From: Hyphomonadaceae bacterium
GTDB taxonomy: Bacteria > Pseudomonadota > Alphaproteobacteria > Caulobacterales > Hyphomonadaceae
Length of the DNA: 64,000 nucleotides
Reading direction: 5' to 3'
NCBI GenBank assembly: GCA_947474455.1
Contig: CANJIL010000002.1
Location: 1-64,000 of the forward strand
The first letter of the stretch is position 1; each line of letters starts with the position of its first letter. The position numbers were made by a program, and so were the translations under genes. The notes below the pieces were generated by a model, which was not told where the DNA came from, did not search any database, and saw only the letters and a program-made list of their open reading frames with translations. Shown piece by piece: positions 53,666 through 61,308 of the stretch.

Positions 53666-54553
53666 CTAGGATGGCGTCCAGCGTGCGAACAGGCCGGTGG
53701 GCAGCACGAGATCGCGCCCGGCCGCTTCGCGTATCGCCATCTCGCCGCACTGCACTTTGCCATAGCCCATTGCGCCCGCAAGCGACTGACCCACCGCCGC
53801 ATAGGACAGGCGCACGGCATACACCGTCGCGATGACAAACAATGGCCTCTCGCTCATCAGCGCGCGAACATGCTCAAGCAGTTTCGGAAAATCGGTCTCA
53901 AAACGCCAGACCTCGTTCTTCGGACCACGCCCGAACTTGGGCGGGTCGAGCACGATGGCCTCGTACTGCGACCCGCGGCGCATTTCTCGCTCGACGAACT
54001 TCATGGCGTCGTCGCAGATCCACCGGATCGGCGCGCCATCAAGGCCGGACATCGCGGCATTCTGCCGACCCTGTGCGATCGACTTCGGCGAGGCATCGAG
54101 ATGCACCACCTCCGCACCCGCCTGCGCCAGTGCGAGCGACATCATGCCGGTATAGCCGAATAGGTTCAGCGCCTTCACAGGCCGCATGGCCGCTTTCACC
54201 TGGTTCGCCGCCCAACGCCAGTGAACCGAATGCTCAGGGAAAACTCCCATATGCCTGAAGGCGGCAAGCCGGGCGTTGAGCTTCAGCGCGTCCCAGCTTA
54301 TCGGCCATTCGTCCGGCGGCTCCTTGCCAGGGAAACTCCACGCGCCGCGATCGTCCTCGTCATCCTTCGAAGCGAAGGTCGCATCAGCTTTCCAGTTCGC
54401 CACCGGCGCCTTGGGCTTCCACAAGGCCTGCGGGTCCGGCCGGTTGACGCGCACATTGCCGAAACGCTCCAGCTTGCGCATGTCGCCACTGTCCAGCAGC
54501 TCGTAATCGCGCCAGTCGTCGCTCACCAGAAGCTGGAAACTGTTTGCGGTCAC
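53666..54553 (-). CDS. Class I SAM-dependent methyltransferase (RlmI-like)
   Basis: A 295-residue methyltransferase similar to the RlmI/rRNA m5C group. The SAM-binding motif is LNLFGYTGMMSLALAQAGAEVVHLD, motif IV is VLDPPKFGRGP, and a substrate-binding N-terminus is Pro/Trp-rich. The start is a GTG at 54553 that overlaps the stop of the upstream TrmH-family gene (GTGA). Frame-open sequence farther upstream belongs to that gene read in another frame. Likely an RNA modifier; exact target unknown. Confidence 0.88.
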   Translation of the reverse strand: MTANSFQLLVSDDWRDYELLDSGDMRKLERFGNVRVNRPDPQALWKPKAPVANWKADATFASKDDEDDRGAWSFPGKEPPDEWPISWDALKLNARLAAFRHMGVFPEHSVHWRWAANQVKAAMRPVKALNLFGYTGMMSLALAQAGAEVVHLDASPKSIAQGRQNAAMSGLDGAPIRWICDDAMKFVEREMRRGSQYEAIVLDPPKFGRGPKNEVWRFETDFPKLLEHVRALMSERPLFVIATVYAVRLSYAAVGQSLAGAMGYGKVQCGEMAIREAAGRDLVLPTGLFARWTPS

Positions 54554-55368
54554 TTGCGCGCCCCCGCATAGGATTGCCCGCGCCAGACTTCGTAGATCAT
54601 CACGCTTGCGGCGGAAGCAAGATTGAGGCTGTCCGCCTTGCCCATCATCGGAATGCGCACCAGCTCTTCGCACTCGTTCTCGATATCGACCGGCAGGCCG
54701 GATTGTTCATTTCCCATCAGCACGATGCTGCGATGACCATAATCTGCCTTGTCATGCACATGCGCGCCGCGCATCGAAGCAGCGGTCATCCGCGCGCCCA
54801 CCGACTTGCGCCACCCATTGAAATCGACGAACTCCGCCTCCGCGATCGGCATGGCGAACAGTGAGCCCATTGTGGCGCGCACGGCCTCCATCGAAAACGG
54901 ATCGCACGTTTGTCCGATCAGTATAACGCCATCGACACCCGCAGCATCCGCGGTGCGCACAATCGTTCCGAGATTGCCGGGGTCGCGGACTTCGTAAAGA
55001 GCGACCCATCGCCTTGTCCCGTCAGAGGGAAAGTCTGACAGTTTCGACACGCGCTGCTTGAATGCAGCGATCACGGTCTGCGGATTGTCCTTTCGCGAAA
55101 CCGTCGCCAGAACCTTTTCGCTCGCGGTGAGAACACGCGCGCCCGCCTTCTTCATCCGCGCGAGCAGGTCGCTTGTCTGCGCACGTTCGAGCGCCGCCTC
55201 TCCAGCGAGTGCGTACGCCGGCAACCAACCATGGTTAAGCGCCTCTTCGGCGAGGCGCGCGCCCTCGGCAAGGAAGAGTCCGCTGTCCGTGCGGGCCTTC
55301 TTGCGCTCGAGCGACTTGAGCAGCTTCACCGTGTCGTTCGCGGTGGATGAGATGTGCTCAAACGTCAT
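54550..55368 (-). CDS. TrmH/SpoU-family RNA 2'-O-methyltransferase
   Basis: A 272-residue RNA methyltransferase with the SPOUT knot motifs: YEVRDPGNLGTIVRTADAAGVD (motif 1), IVLMGNEQSGLP (motif 2) and SLNLASAASVMIYEVWR (motif 3). An N-terminal substrate-recognition domain (TANDTVKLLKSLERKKAR, FLAEGARLAEEAL) precedes it. ATG 55368 is preferred. It overlaps the downstream RlmI-like gene by GTGA, forming a two-gene RNA-modification operon. Confidence 0.94.
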   Translation of the reverse strand: MTFEHISSTANDTVKLLKSLERKKARTDSGLFLAEGARLAEEALNHGWLPAYALAGEAALERAQTSDLLARMKKAGARVLTASEKVLATVSRKDNPQTVIAAFKQRVSKLSDFPSDGTRRWVALYEVRDPGNLGTIVRTADAAGVDGVILIGQTCDPFSMEAVRATMGSLFAMPIAEAEFVDFNGWRKSVGARMTAASMRGAHVHDKADYGHRSIVLMGNEQSGLPVDIENECEELVRIPMMGKADSLNLASAASVMIYEVWRGQSYAGARK

Positions 55369-55553
55369 GGGGCAGATCGTCCTCTTGGAGAATCCGCATG
55401 CATTCGCGGCTTTTCTGACGATCCTGAAGTCACGCGTCATCGTCTATAAGAATATTCGATGTACCTCTAGGGATGTTGGGCGTGCGTGAAAAGGTGTGCC
55501 TCGCGGCGTTTGCTGGCGAGGCGGCGTCCGGCGAAAAAGTGCGGGGGAGAGTC

Positions 55554-56174
55554 ATGGACAACAAATCCTATCCCCGGCCGCTTCTGGCCGTAGGGGTGAT
55601 TGGCCTCACTGTCACCTGCTTCATGGCGACATCAGCGAACGCGCCGGCGACCGCGACCGCCGAGCCGACTTCCGCGACAACCGAGAAGGCGGTTTCTGTC
55701 GGCCAGCCCGTCGCCCCCGCCCCCGTCGTGGAGATTGCGCCCATCCCAGCTCCAGCCCCATACGCTGTTCATTCGGCTGTCGTAAATGCCGGCCGGGTCG
55801 CCGCCTGCCAGGCTGAATTCGACAAGCTTGTCCAGGAAAACCCCATCGATTTCCAGCGCGACAGAACAGAGCTCAGCGACAAGGACAAAACGACGATCGG
55901 CAAGCTTGTCGTGGTCGTCCGCGCCTGTTCTGGCCTGAAAATCGAGATTCAGGGCCACACCGACGGTAAAGGCATACGCCAGAACAATATCCAGCTCAGC
56001 TTGAGGCGCGCCGACGCCGTCAAGCAATATCTCGTCGAACTGGGTCTGTCCCCAGACCGGCTGACTGCGGTAGGATTCGGACCGGATCACCCGGCCGCGA
56101 GCAACCGCACACCCTCCGACCGGGCCCGAAACCGCCGCATAGAGTTCCGGGTGTCCCGGTTGGAGTCGGAGTGA
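55554..56174 (+). CDS. OmpA-family outer membrane protein
   Basis: A 206-residue precursor with a signal/anchor helix (residues about 9-28) and a long Ala/Pro/Thr linker to about residue 82, then an OmpA C-terminal peptidoglycan-binding domain. Diagnostic blocks: IDFQRDRTELSDKDK, IEIQGHTDGKG, NIQLSLRRADAVKQYLVELG, ARNRRIEFRV. It tethers the outer membrane or a complex to peptidoglycan. ATG 55554 has GGGGGAGAG upstream. The next gene starts directly after its stop, with no gap. Confidence 0.92.
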   Translation: MDNKSYPRPLLAVGVIGLTVTCFMATSANAPATATAEPTSATTEKAVSVGQPVAPAPVVEIAPIPAPAPYAVHSAVVNAGRVAACQAEFDKLVQENPIDFQRDRTELSDKDKTTIGKLVVVVRACSGLKIEIQGHTDGKGIRQNNIQLSLRRADAVKQYLVELGLSPDRLTAVGFGPDHPAASNRTPSDRARNRRIEFRVSRLESE

Positions 56175-56978
56175 ATGGAAATCTGGGTCTGGCTTCTGAT
56201 CGCGGCCGCCTTCGGTGGAGCAATCGGTTGGGCAGCGCACATGCTCTATCTGCAGCAACAGGCGGACGTCCCTGCTGCTCCCGTTGTGGCGGATGAAGGA
56301 CAGGCGCAGGCCAACCGCATCGCCGAACTCGAAGGCAAGCTGAACAAGTCGGCCGCTGAAGCTGAAGACCTGCGGCAGAAGTCAGGGATTCCAAGACAGG
56401 GTCAGGAAGGCGCACCGATCGTGGAGGGGTCGCTCACCTGGCGCAACCGCCACCTCGAATCCCGCGTGCGCTTCCTTGAAGGCAAGCTGGCGGACGCTGC
56501 GACCGACGGCTCCGCCATGCTTCCCGCCGAAGACCAGAATGACGAAGCGACCCGTCTGCGCTGGCGCAACCGCTATCTCGAAGGCCGCGTGAAATATCTC
56601 GAGGAAGAGCTCGTCCGCACCGGCGGTCTCACGCCAGCGCACGTCGCGCCTTCCGCTCCGCAGCCTGACGGCGCCGCAGCCAGGCCCAAGGCGCCCGAAG
56701 GCGAAAAGCCCGACCTTCTCGAGGCGCCGGCCGATGGCCGCGCCGACGATCTCAAGCTGATTTCCGGAATCGGCCCAAAGCTGGAGCAAAAGCTCAACAG
56801 CATTGGTATCTGGCGCTACGACCAGATCGCATCATGGACGCAGGGCAATATCGACTGGGTCAACGCCGCAATCTCCTTCCGTGGCCGTATCGAGCGCGAA
56901 AAGTGGGTGCCGCAGGCGAAGCAGCTGGTCCAGGACGCCGGCGCCAGCATTGAGCCTGCGCCTGAGGGCGGGGCGTAG
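56175..56978 (+). CDS. Membrane-anchored coiled-coil protein with helix-hairpin-helix domain
   Basis: A 267-residue protein with an N-terminal membrane helix (residues about 3-25), then a Glu/Lys-rich region with two copies of the motif WRNRxLExRVxxLE at residues 89 and 130 (41 apart), and a C-terminal helix-hairpin-helix (DLKLISGIGPKLEQKLNSIGI, about 193-213) followed by AISFRGRIEREKWVPQAKQLV. The last two features resemble proteins with a FEN1-like or DNA-binding HhH domain found next to OmpA genes. It starts immediately after the OmpA stop. Confidence 0.8.
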   Translation: MEIWVWLLIAAAFGGAIGWAAHMLYLQQQADVPAAPVVADEGQAQANRIAELEGKLNKSAAEAEDLRQKSGIPRQGQEGAPIVEGSLTWRNRHLESRVRFLEGKLADAATDGSAMLPAEDQNDEATRLRWRNRYLEGRVKYLEEELVRTGGLTPAHVAPSAPQPDGAAARPKAPEGEKPDLLEAPADGRADDLKLISGIGPKLEQKLNSIGIWRYDQIASWTQGNIDWVNAAISFRGRIEREKWVPQAKQLVQDAGASIEPAPEGGA

Positions 56979-56985
56979 CTTCCGC

Positions 56986-57378
56986 TTACGCCTCGGATTT
57001 GTAAGCCAACGCCTGAGCTTGCGCCTCCCAATCGCTGCGCCCATCGAAATTAACGATGCGGACTTCGTTGAAACTTTTCGGATCGTCGAGACAGCGCAGG
57101 TTCACGCTATAGCCGTCAGGATTGGAGCGGGGGATATAGAACGACTTCACGCCGCACACCGCGCAGAACAGGTGCTTCGCCGTACCGGTGTTGAACGTAT
57201 ACGTCGCGATATGCGCCATCCCTTGGAGCAAGCGGAAGCGAGAAGCAGGCACGAGGAGGTGGAGGAAGCCCGTGCGGGCGCAGATGCTGCAATTGCAGTC
57301 CTCGACCTCGACGGCATCCGGCGTCTGCACCTCGAACCGCACGGCGCCGCAATGGCATCCGCCTGTGCGCCAGGTCAT
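56986..57378 (-). CDS. GFA-family (glutathione-dependent formaldehyde-activating) protein
   Basis: A 130-residue zinc protein of the GFA/CENP-V fold. Cys ligands appear in order as GGCHCGAVRF, EDCNCSICARTG and LFCAVCGVKSFY, with RCLDD near the end. Such proteins bind zinc and may bind S-hydroxymethylglutathione. ATG 57378 is chosen; a GTG at 57405 is an alternative that would put the start 7 bp from the upstream gene. It is convergent with the HhH gene (7 bp between stops). Confidence 0.9.
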   Translation of the reverse strand: MTWRTGGCHCGAVRFEVQTPDAVEVEDCNCSICARTGFLHLLVPASRFRLLQGMAHIATYTFNTGTAKHLFCAVCGVKSFYIPRSNPDGYSVNLRCLDDPKSFNEVRIVNFDGRSDWEAQAQALAYKSEA

Positions 57379-57412
57379 CTGATTAGTGATGAAGTTTATC
57401 CGCACCTCCGCC

Positions 57413-58630
57413 TCAACGGCAGGATCGCACGATACCCGATAGCTTGTCGCGGTCCAGATTGATCGAGATGAGATTGAACCCGGTGACCCCGTTGGTGTCT
57501 GGCTCCGTCGTCGCGATCTGGAACAGCGTTGCGCCCGTAATCACGTCAAGAAAACGCGGCGACAGGTCGATGGTCAGCTGGATATTGCCGTGCTCGGTGA
57601 CTTTGGGCGGGTCGATAATCTCATACGGCTGCAACGCCACATTGCGGATATCGGCGAACCCATCCGGCCGCTGCGCATCGAGCTGCCAGTAGACGGTGAG
57701 GCCCTTGTTCGCCAGGTCGACAACGCGCTGCGCGTCGATGGTCCGGGTGCTGCGCCTCACATCGTGCACCAGCCAGAGGTACAGTCGCGGTGCGCCCATG
57801 CGGTTGCAGAAGATCTCGACCTTGTCGTCCTTCCACTGATTGCCCTGCCGATAGCGCAGGAAGAACTGCCCCTGCACATCAGTCTCGAACTCCCAGGACT
57901 CCGTCTTGTACTCGTAGACGATCTTGTACTCTTTCAGCTTGTCTTCCGAGAGCGCGTTGATCGTTTCCGGTCGTGCCCGCGACATCTCGGTGAGGAAGAT
58001 CGGATCCACGCCCATCGAGCGCACATACTCGACCACCACGCCGTTCGCGATCTGCACCATGGTCAGCGCTTCGTTGAGGTCAGGACAGTAGTTGACGTTC
58101 GGCAGCGCCACCCACGGGTATTGCGAAAGCGCCTTGCGCTTGTCGACGCAGTTCATGCTCACCTGGTGAACGGCAAAGATCGAGCCCGGCCGCACTTCGC
58201 GCTTCACGCCGCCGAGGAAAGCAAGCGAACAAGCTGACACGCAGTGCCCGGGATAAACGCGGCTGAACGCATCGAGATCGATCGTATTGGCGTCTGCCGG
58301 ATTGCGCGTATTGCGCGCAACGCCGGTGTTGAGATTGGCCTGCCGGATGATCTTGCCGACTTCCATCCCCGCGGTGAGATCGCCGCCAAGCGAGGAGAGA
58401 TACAGCATCGTGTCGGGCGTCTGCTGCTCAGAACGTTTCAGAAAGGCGCGCAGGGCGTCCGGTGTCTCCGGTGTGAAATCGCCGCTCGCGAAGATGGCGG
58501 GCACGTCGCCATAGACCGTGACCCATTCAAAGGTCATCGGCTGATCGGCCATCGCCGCCGGTGCGCCGAGCGCCCAGCCGCTCAGGGCCGTCAGCAGCCC
58601 TGCGACAAAGCCTTTACGCCGCCCTCCCAT
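57413..58630 (-). CDS. Periplasmic Clp-fold (COG3904-like) protein
   Basis: A 405-residue precursor with a signal peptide (residues about 1-29, ending AAMADQ). The N-terminal half has the ClpP/crotonase fold pattern: LYLSSLGGDLTAGMEVGKIIR, then GHCVSACSLAFLGGVKREV with a Ser at the nucleophile position, and AVHQVSMN with a candidate catalytic His. The C-terminal 180 residues (from about VQGQFFLRYRQG) are a separate, mostly beta domain with no recognised family. Such proteins are predicted periplasmic Ser hydrolases. ATG 58630 is preferred; a longer start ten codons up is possible. Confidence 0.75.
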   Translation of the reverse strand: MGGRRKGFVAGLLTALSGWALGAPAAMADQPMTFEWVTVYGDVPAIFASGDFTPETPDALRAFLKRSEQQTPDTMLYLSSLGGDLTAGMEVGKIIRQANLNTGVARNTRNPADANTIDLDAFSRVYPGHCVSACSLAFLGGVKREVRPGSIFAVHQVSMNCVDKRKALSQYPWVALPNVNYCPDLNEALTMVQIANGVVVEYVRSMGVDPIFLTEMSRARPETINALSEDKLKEYKIVYEYKTESWEFETDVQGQFFLRYRQGNQWKDDKVEIFCNRMGAPRLYLWLVHDVRRSTRTIDAQRVVDLANKGLTVYWQLDAQRPDGFADIRNVALQPYEIIDPPKVTEHGNIQLTIDLSPRFLDVITGATLFQIATTEPDTNGVTGFNLISINLDRDKLSGIVRSCR

Positions 58631-58712
58631 GGGCCGCCGCCTCCCGAATCCACCGCGCAATCTCTACCTCAGCAATGCCGCCGGGCAATGACTGCACAGC
58701 ATTACAGGACGC

Positions 58713-59666
58713 TCACTTGGGAGCGAAAAACAACGCCAGAAGCTCATCTGCCGCGGCCGAGGCCGGAATTTGCCCATCCGCGACTCCCTGGCGCACCGTT
58801 CGCAGGCGGGTCCCAACTTCAGGGTTGCGCGCAAATCCTTCGGTGAGCCCCTGCTGGATCAGGGCTTCCAGCCAGCGCACCTGCTGGCCAGCCCGCCGCC
58901 TTGCCCGACTGCCTGACGCTTCCGTCTTCGCTCGGTGAAGCTCAATCGCCGCCCAGAGATCGGATAGGCCTTCGCCCGCAAATCCGGATACTGTCTGGAC
59001 GGGCGGGGCCCAATCCGGATCGGCCTGCTCCATAATGTGCAGCGCCACCTCATAGGCCCGCGCCGCCCGCTTGGCCGCCTTTGGATCAATGTCCGCCTTG
59101 TTGACCGCGATCAGGTCCGCGACTTCCAGCACGCCCTTCTTGATGCCCTGCAGTTCGTCGCCGGCATTGGGCAGCATTAGCACTAGGAAGAAATCAACCA
59201 TGTCGGCGACGACGGTCTCCGACTGGCCGACGCCCACCGTCTCCACCAGCACGACGTCGTAGCCAGCCGCCTCGCAAAGCAGCATCGTCTCGCGCGTTTT
59301 GCGCGAGACGCCGCCCAGCGTCTCTCCCGCAGGCGAAGGACGGATGAAGGCGTTCTCATCGGCCGCCAGCTTCGCCATGCGCGTCTTGTCGCCAAGGATC
59401 GATCCACCGGACCGTCGCGAGGTCGGATCGACCGCCAGCACAGCGACCTTTTTTCCTAGCCCCGTCAGCATCGTCCCGAATGCGTCGATGAAGGTCGACT
59501 TGCCGACGCCCGGCACGCCAGTGACGCCAATCCGCTGCGCTCCTCCCGTGCGCGGCATAATGTTAGCCAGCATCGCCCGCGCCTCCGCCTGGTGATCTGC
59601 CCGCCGCGATTCCACCAGCGTGATGGCGCGCCCAAGACCGGCGCGGGTTGAAATGTCGATCGTCAA
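58713..59666 (-). CDS. meaB: Methylmalonyl-CoA mutase-associated GTPase MeaB
   Basis: A 317-residue G3E-type GTPase that loads and protects cobalamin on methylmalonyl-CoA mutase. P-loop GVPGVGKSTF at about residue 50, the MeaB block DPTSRRSGGSILGDKTRM, the switch ETVGVGQSE, and NKAD for guanine recognition are present. It is in the leftward group with the mutase gene but separated from it by two unrelated genes. Confidence 0.96.
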   Translation of the reverse strand: MTIDISTRAGLGRAITLVESRRADHQAEARAMLANIMPRTGGAQRIGVTGVPGVGKSTFIDAFGTMLTGLGKKVAVLAVDPTSRRSGGSILGDKTRMAKLAADENAFIRPSPAGETLGGVSRKTRETMLLCEAAGYDVVLVETVGVGQSETVVADMVDFFLVLMLPNAGDELQGIKKGVLEVADLIAVNKADIDPKAAKRAARAYEVALHIMEQADPDWAPPVQTVSGFAGEGLSDLWAAIELHRAKTEASGSRARRRAGQQVRWLEALIQQGLTEGFARNPEVGTRLRTVRQGVADGQIPASAAADELLALFFAPK

Positions 59667-59727
59667 GCGAATCCGGGTCTTTTTCCTGATCTGTCGGAGG
59701 GCTTCCTACGCTGGCCCCTTACATGCA

Positions 59728-60627
59728 TCAAGGATGCACCCGCGCCAGGATCGCGCGATGATCCGAACCCGTGAACCGAGCCACCTGGTACGCGCTCACC
59801 TTGATCGTTGGCGATGCCATAATGTGGTCGATCGGCAGGCCGAGCAGAGGCAGGTTGCTGAACCATGTCGGCGCCAGCAGATAGCCGCCAACGCGCCGTC
59901 CCGGGATCGACTTGAACACGGGCGCCCATGGCGTCGCGTTGAAATCCCCCGCCAGCACAAACAGGCTGTTCGTGAGCGCGGCCAGCGTGGCGATGTGGCG
60001 ATCGCGCTCCCGCAGCAGCCTAGGCCATGTCGGCGGGGTGGGATGCGTCCCGATGATGTCCAGCGATTGGTCGCCAACACGCACACTGAACGACACGAAC
60101 GGCCTGAGACTTGGTCCAGGTCCCTGCCTGATCTGCGAGTTCTCGATGGGCAGACGCGAGAAGGCCGCGACGCGCCGCGCATACTTCAAGCCTTCTGGCG
60201 CCGGCGCGGGATATAGCCGATGAGGATAATCGCCGGGAAGCGCGTCTGCTGCTTCGGAGGGGGCGTACTCACCGATAAGTATGACATCTGCGCCTTGCGT
60301 CTTCGCCCACGCCAGCGTGCGCTCCAGCGGCCCCTGTTTGTGCCAGACATTGGCCCAGACAATCGTCACGCCGGGCGTGGACGCAAACCGTTCCTCCGGC
60401 TTCGTCCAGCGCGGCGCGGGCAGAGCGGCATAATTCACAAGCGCAAGGCCCGCGGCGATAGCCGCCCACTCCCACCGCTCACCGAGCAACAGGCAGGCCA
60501 GCACACCAATCACTCCCGCCACAATCATGTGAGGCCGGAAATGGTTCAGCAGCTCGAAAGGCCAGTTCGCGCGCATGAACAGGCTTGCGAGCGTAACGGC
60601 GCCTAGAAGGCCGATCAGAATGGGCAT
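59728..60627 (-). CDS. Membrane-anchored endonuclease/exonuclease/phosphatase-family protein
   Basis: A 299-residue protein with two to three N-terminal hydrophobic helices (MPILIGLLGAVTLASLF, MIVAGVIGVLACLLL and a weaker third), followed by an EEP-fold domain with WANVWHKQ, GEYAPSE (the metal Glu), IGTHPTPP, GDFNATPW and the C-terminal GSDHRAI. It is therefore a membrane-bound metal-dependent phosphodiesterase or nuclease facing the cytoplasm or periplasm. Substrate unknown. It starts 10 bp after the lipoprotein stop. Confidence 0.85.
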   Translation of the reverse strand: MPILIGLLGAVTLASLFMRANWPFELLNHFRPHMIVAGVIGVLACLLLGERWEWAAIAAGLALVNYAALPAPRWTKPEERFASTPGVTIVWANVWHKQGPLERTLAWAKTQGADVILIGEYAPSEAADALPGDYPHRLYPAPAPEGLKYARRVAAFSRLPIENSQIRQGPGPSLRPFVSFSVRVGDQSLDIIGTHPTPPTWPRLLRERDRHIATLAALTNSLFVLAGDFNATPWAPVFKSIPGRRVGGYLLAPTWFSNLPLLGLPIDHIMASPTIKVSAYQVARFTGSDHRAILARVHP

Positions 60628-60637
60628 CCGCGGCGCT

Positions 60638-61150
60638 TCAGGTCGGACGGTTCAGCACTTGTTGCGCGTCGTATGCGGTCGGATCGGAGGGCTTCGCCCC
60701 GCGCCCTAGTACGACCTCAAGCACGGATTGATATCGCCGCGTGTCGGCGCCGAAACTGAAACCGAGCCCAAGCCCAAGCCCAAGCCCAAGCCCAAGCCCA
60801 AGCCCAAGCCCTAGGCCCGATCCGTGTGATCCGGTGCTGCCGCCTATTCCGACGCTCGGCCCGCTCGGCGTGATCGATCCGGCCACAAGATCCGTATTGC
60901 GCGTCACGACGGTGAACCACTGAAAGCCCTGCGCCTGCGTTATCTCCGCCGCGCGGCGCAGCGCCATGTCTTCCACCTGCGGGGGCTTGAGGTCGGCATT
61001 GGCTCGGAAGGTTACGCGATAGCGCTCGTTCTCGATCCGCTGCTCGCGATAGCCTGACGCGTCAGTTGAAGCAGCCGGTCCGTAGACGGTCGGCGCTGTG
61101 GAGCAGGCGGCAAGAGCCAGAAGGCCAAGCGTTCCGAGAAGGCGTTTCAT
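60638..61150 (-). CDS. CC0125-like lipoprotein with a Gly-Leu repeat
   Basis: A 170-residue precursor with a lipobox (LAAC, Cys about 17), a YREQRIENERYRVTFRAN block and a Gly-Leu dipeptide repeat (residues about 109-127) encoded by a perfect hexanucleotide tandem repeat at 60767-60808. The sequence resembles the CC0125/CC1285 family of Caulobacter lipoproteins. AGGAG lies 8 bp before ATG 61150, which is better spaced than ATG 61156. Confidence 0.85.
   Translation of the reverse strand: MKRLLGTLGLLALAACSTAPTVYGPAASTDASGYREQRIENERYRVTFRANADLKPPQVEDMALRRAAEITQAQGFQWFTVVTRNTDLVAGSITPSGPSVGIGGSTGSHGSGLGLGLGLGLGLGLGLGLGFSFGADTRRYQSVLEVVLGRGAKPSDPTAYDAQQVLNRPT
60765..60812. repeat. Hexanucleotide tandem repeat (CCCAAG), coding for Gly-Leu
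   Basis: Seven perfect copies of CCCAAG at 60767-60808 (+ strand), with degenerate copies on both sides (ACCGAG and CCCTAG). Because six is a multiple of three, copy-number change only shortens or lengthens the Gly-Leu stretch. Confidence 0.9.
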
Positions 61151-61308
61151 GGACATGTCTCCTAGTATTCAAGGTAACGCGTTTCGGGTCCCAGGCCACC
61201 CTGCGGGCAAGACGTTATCCCGTGTAAAGTAGGCATGTTACAGGCTGCCGTGGGACACGGCATCCGTTAGGATCATCGACGACTAATATCTATCCGCCCT
61301 GAGAGCGT

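Noticed and set aside
60765-60812. The repeat as a CRISPR or REP element
   Set aside because: The units are six bases, contiguous and lie inside a gene.
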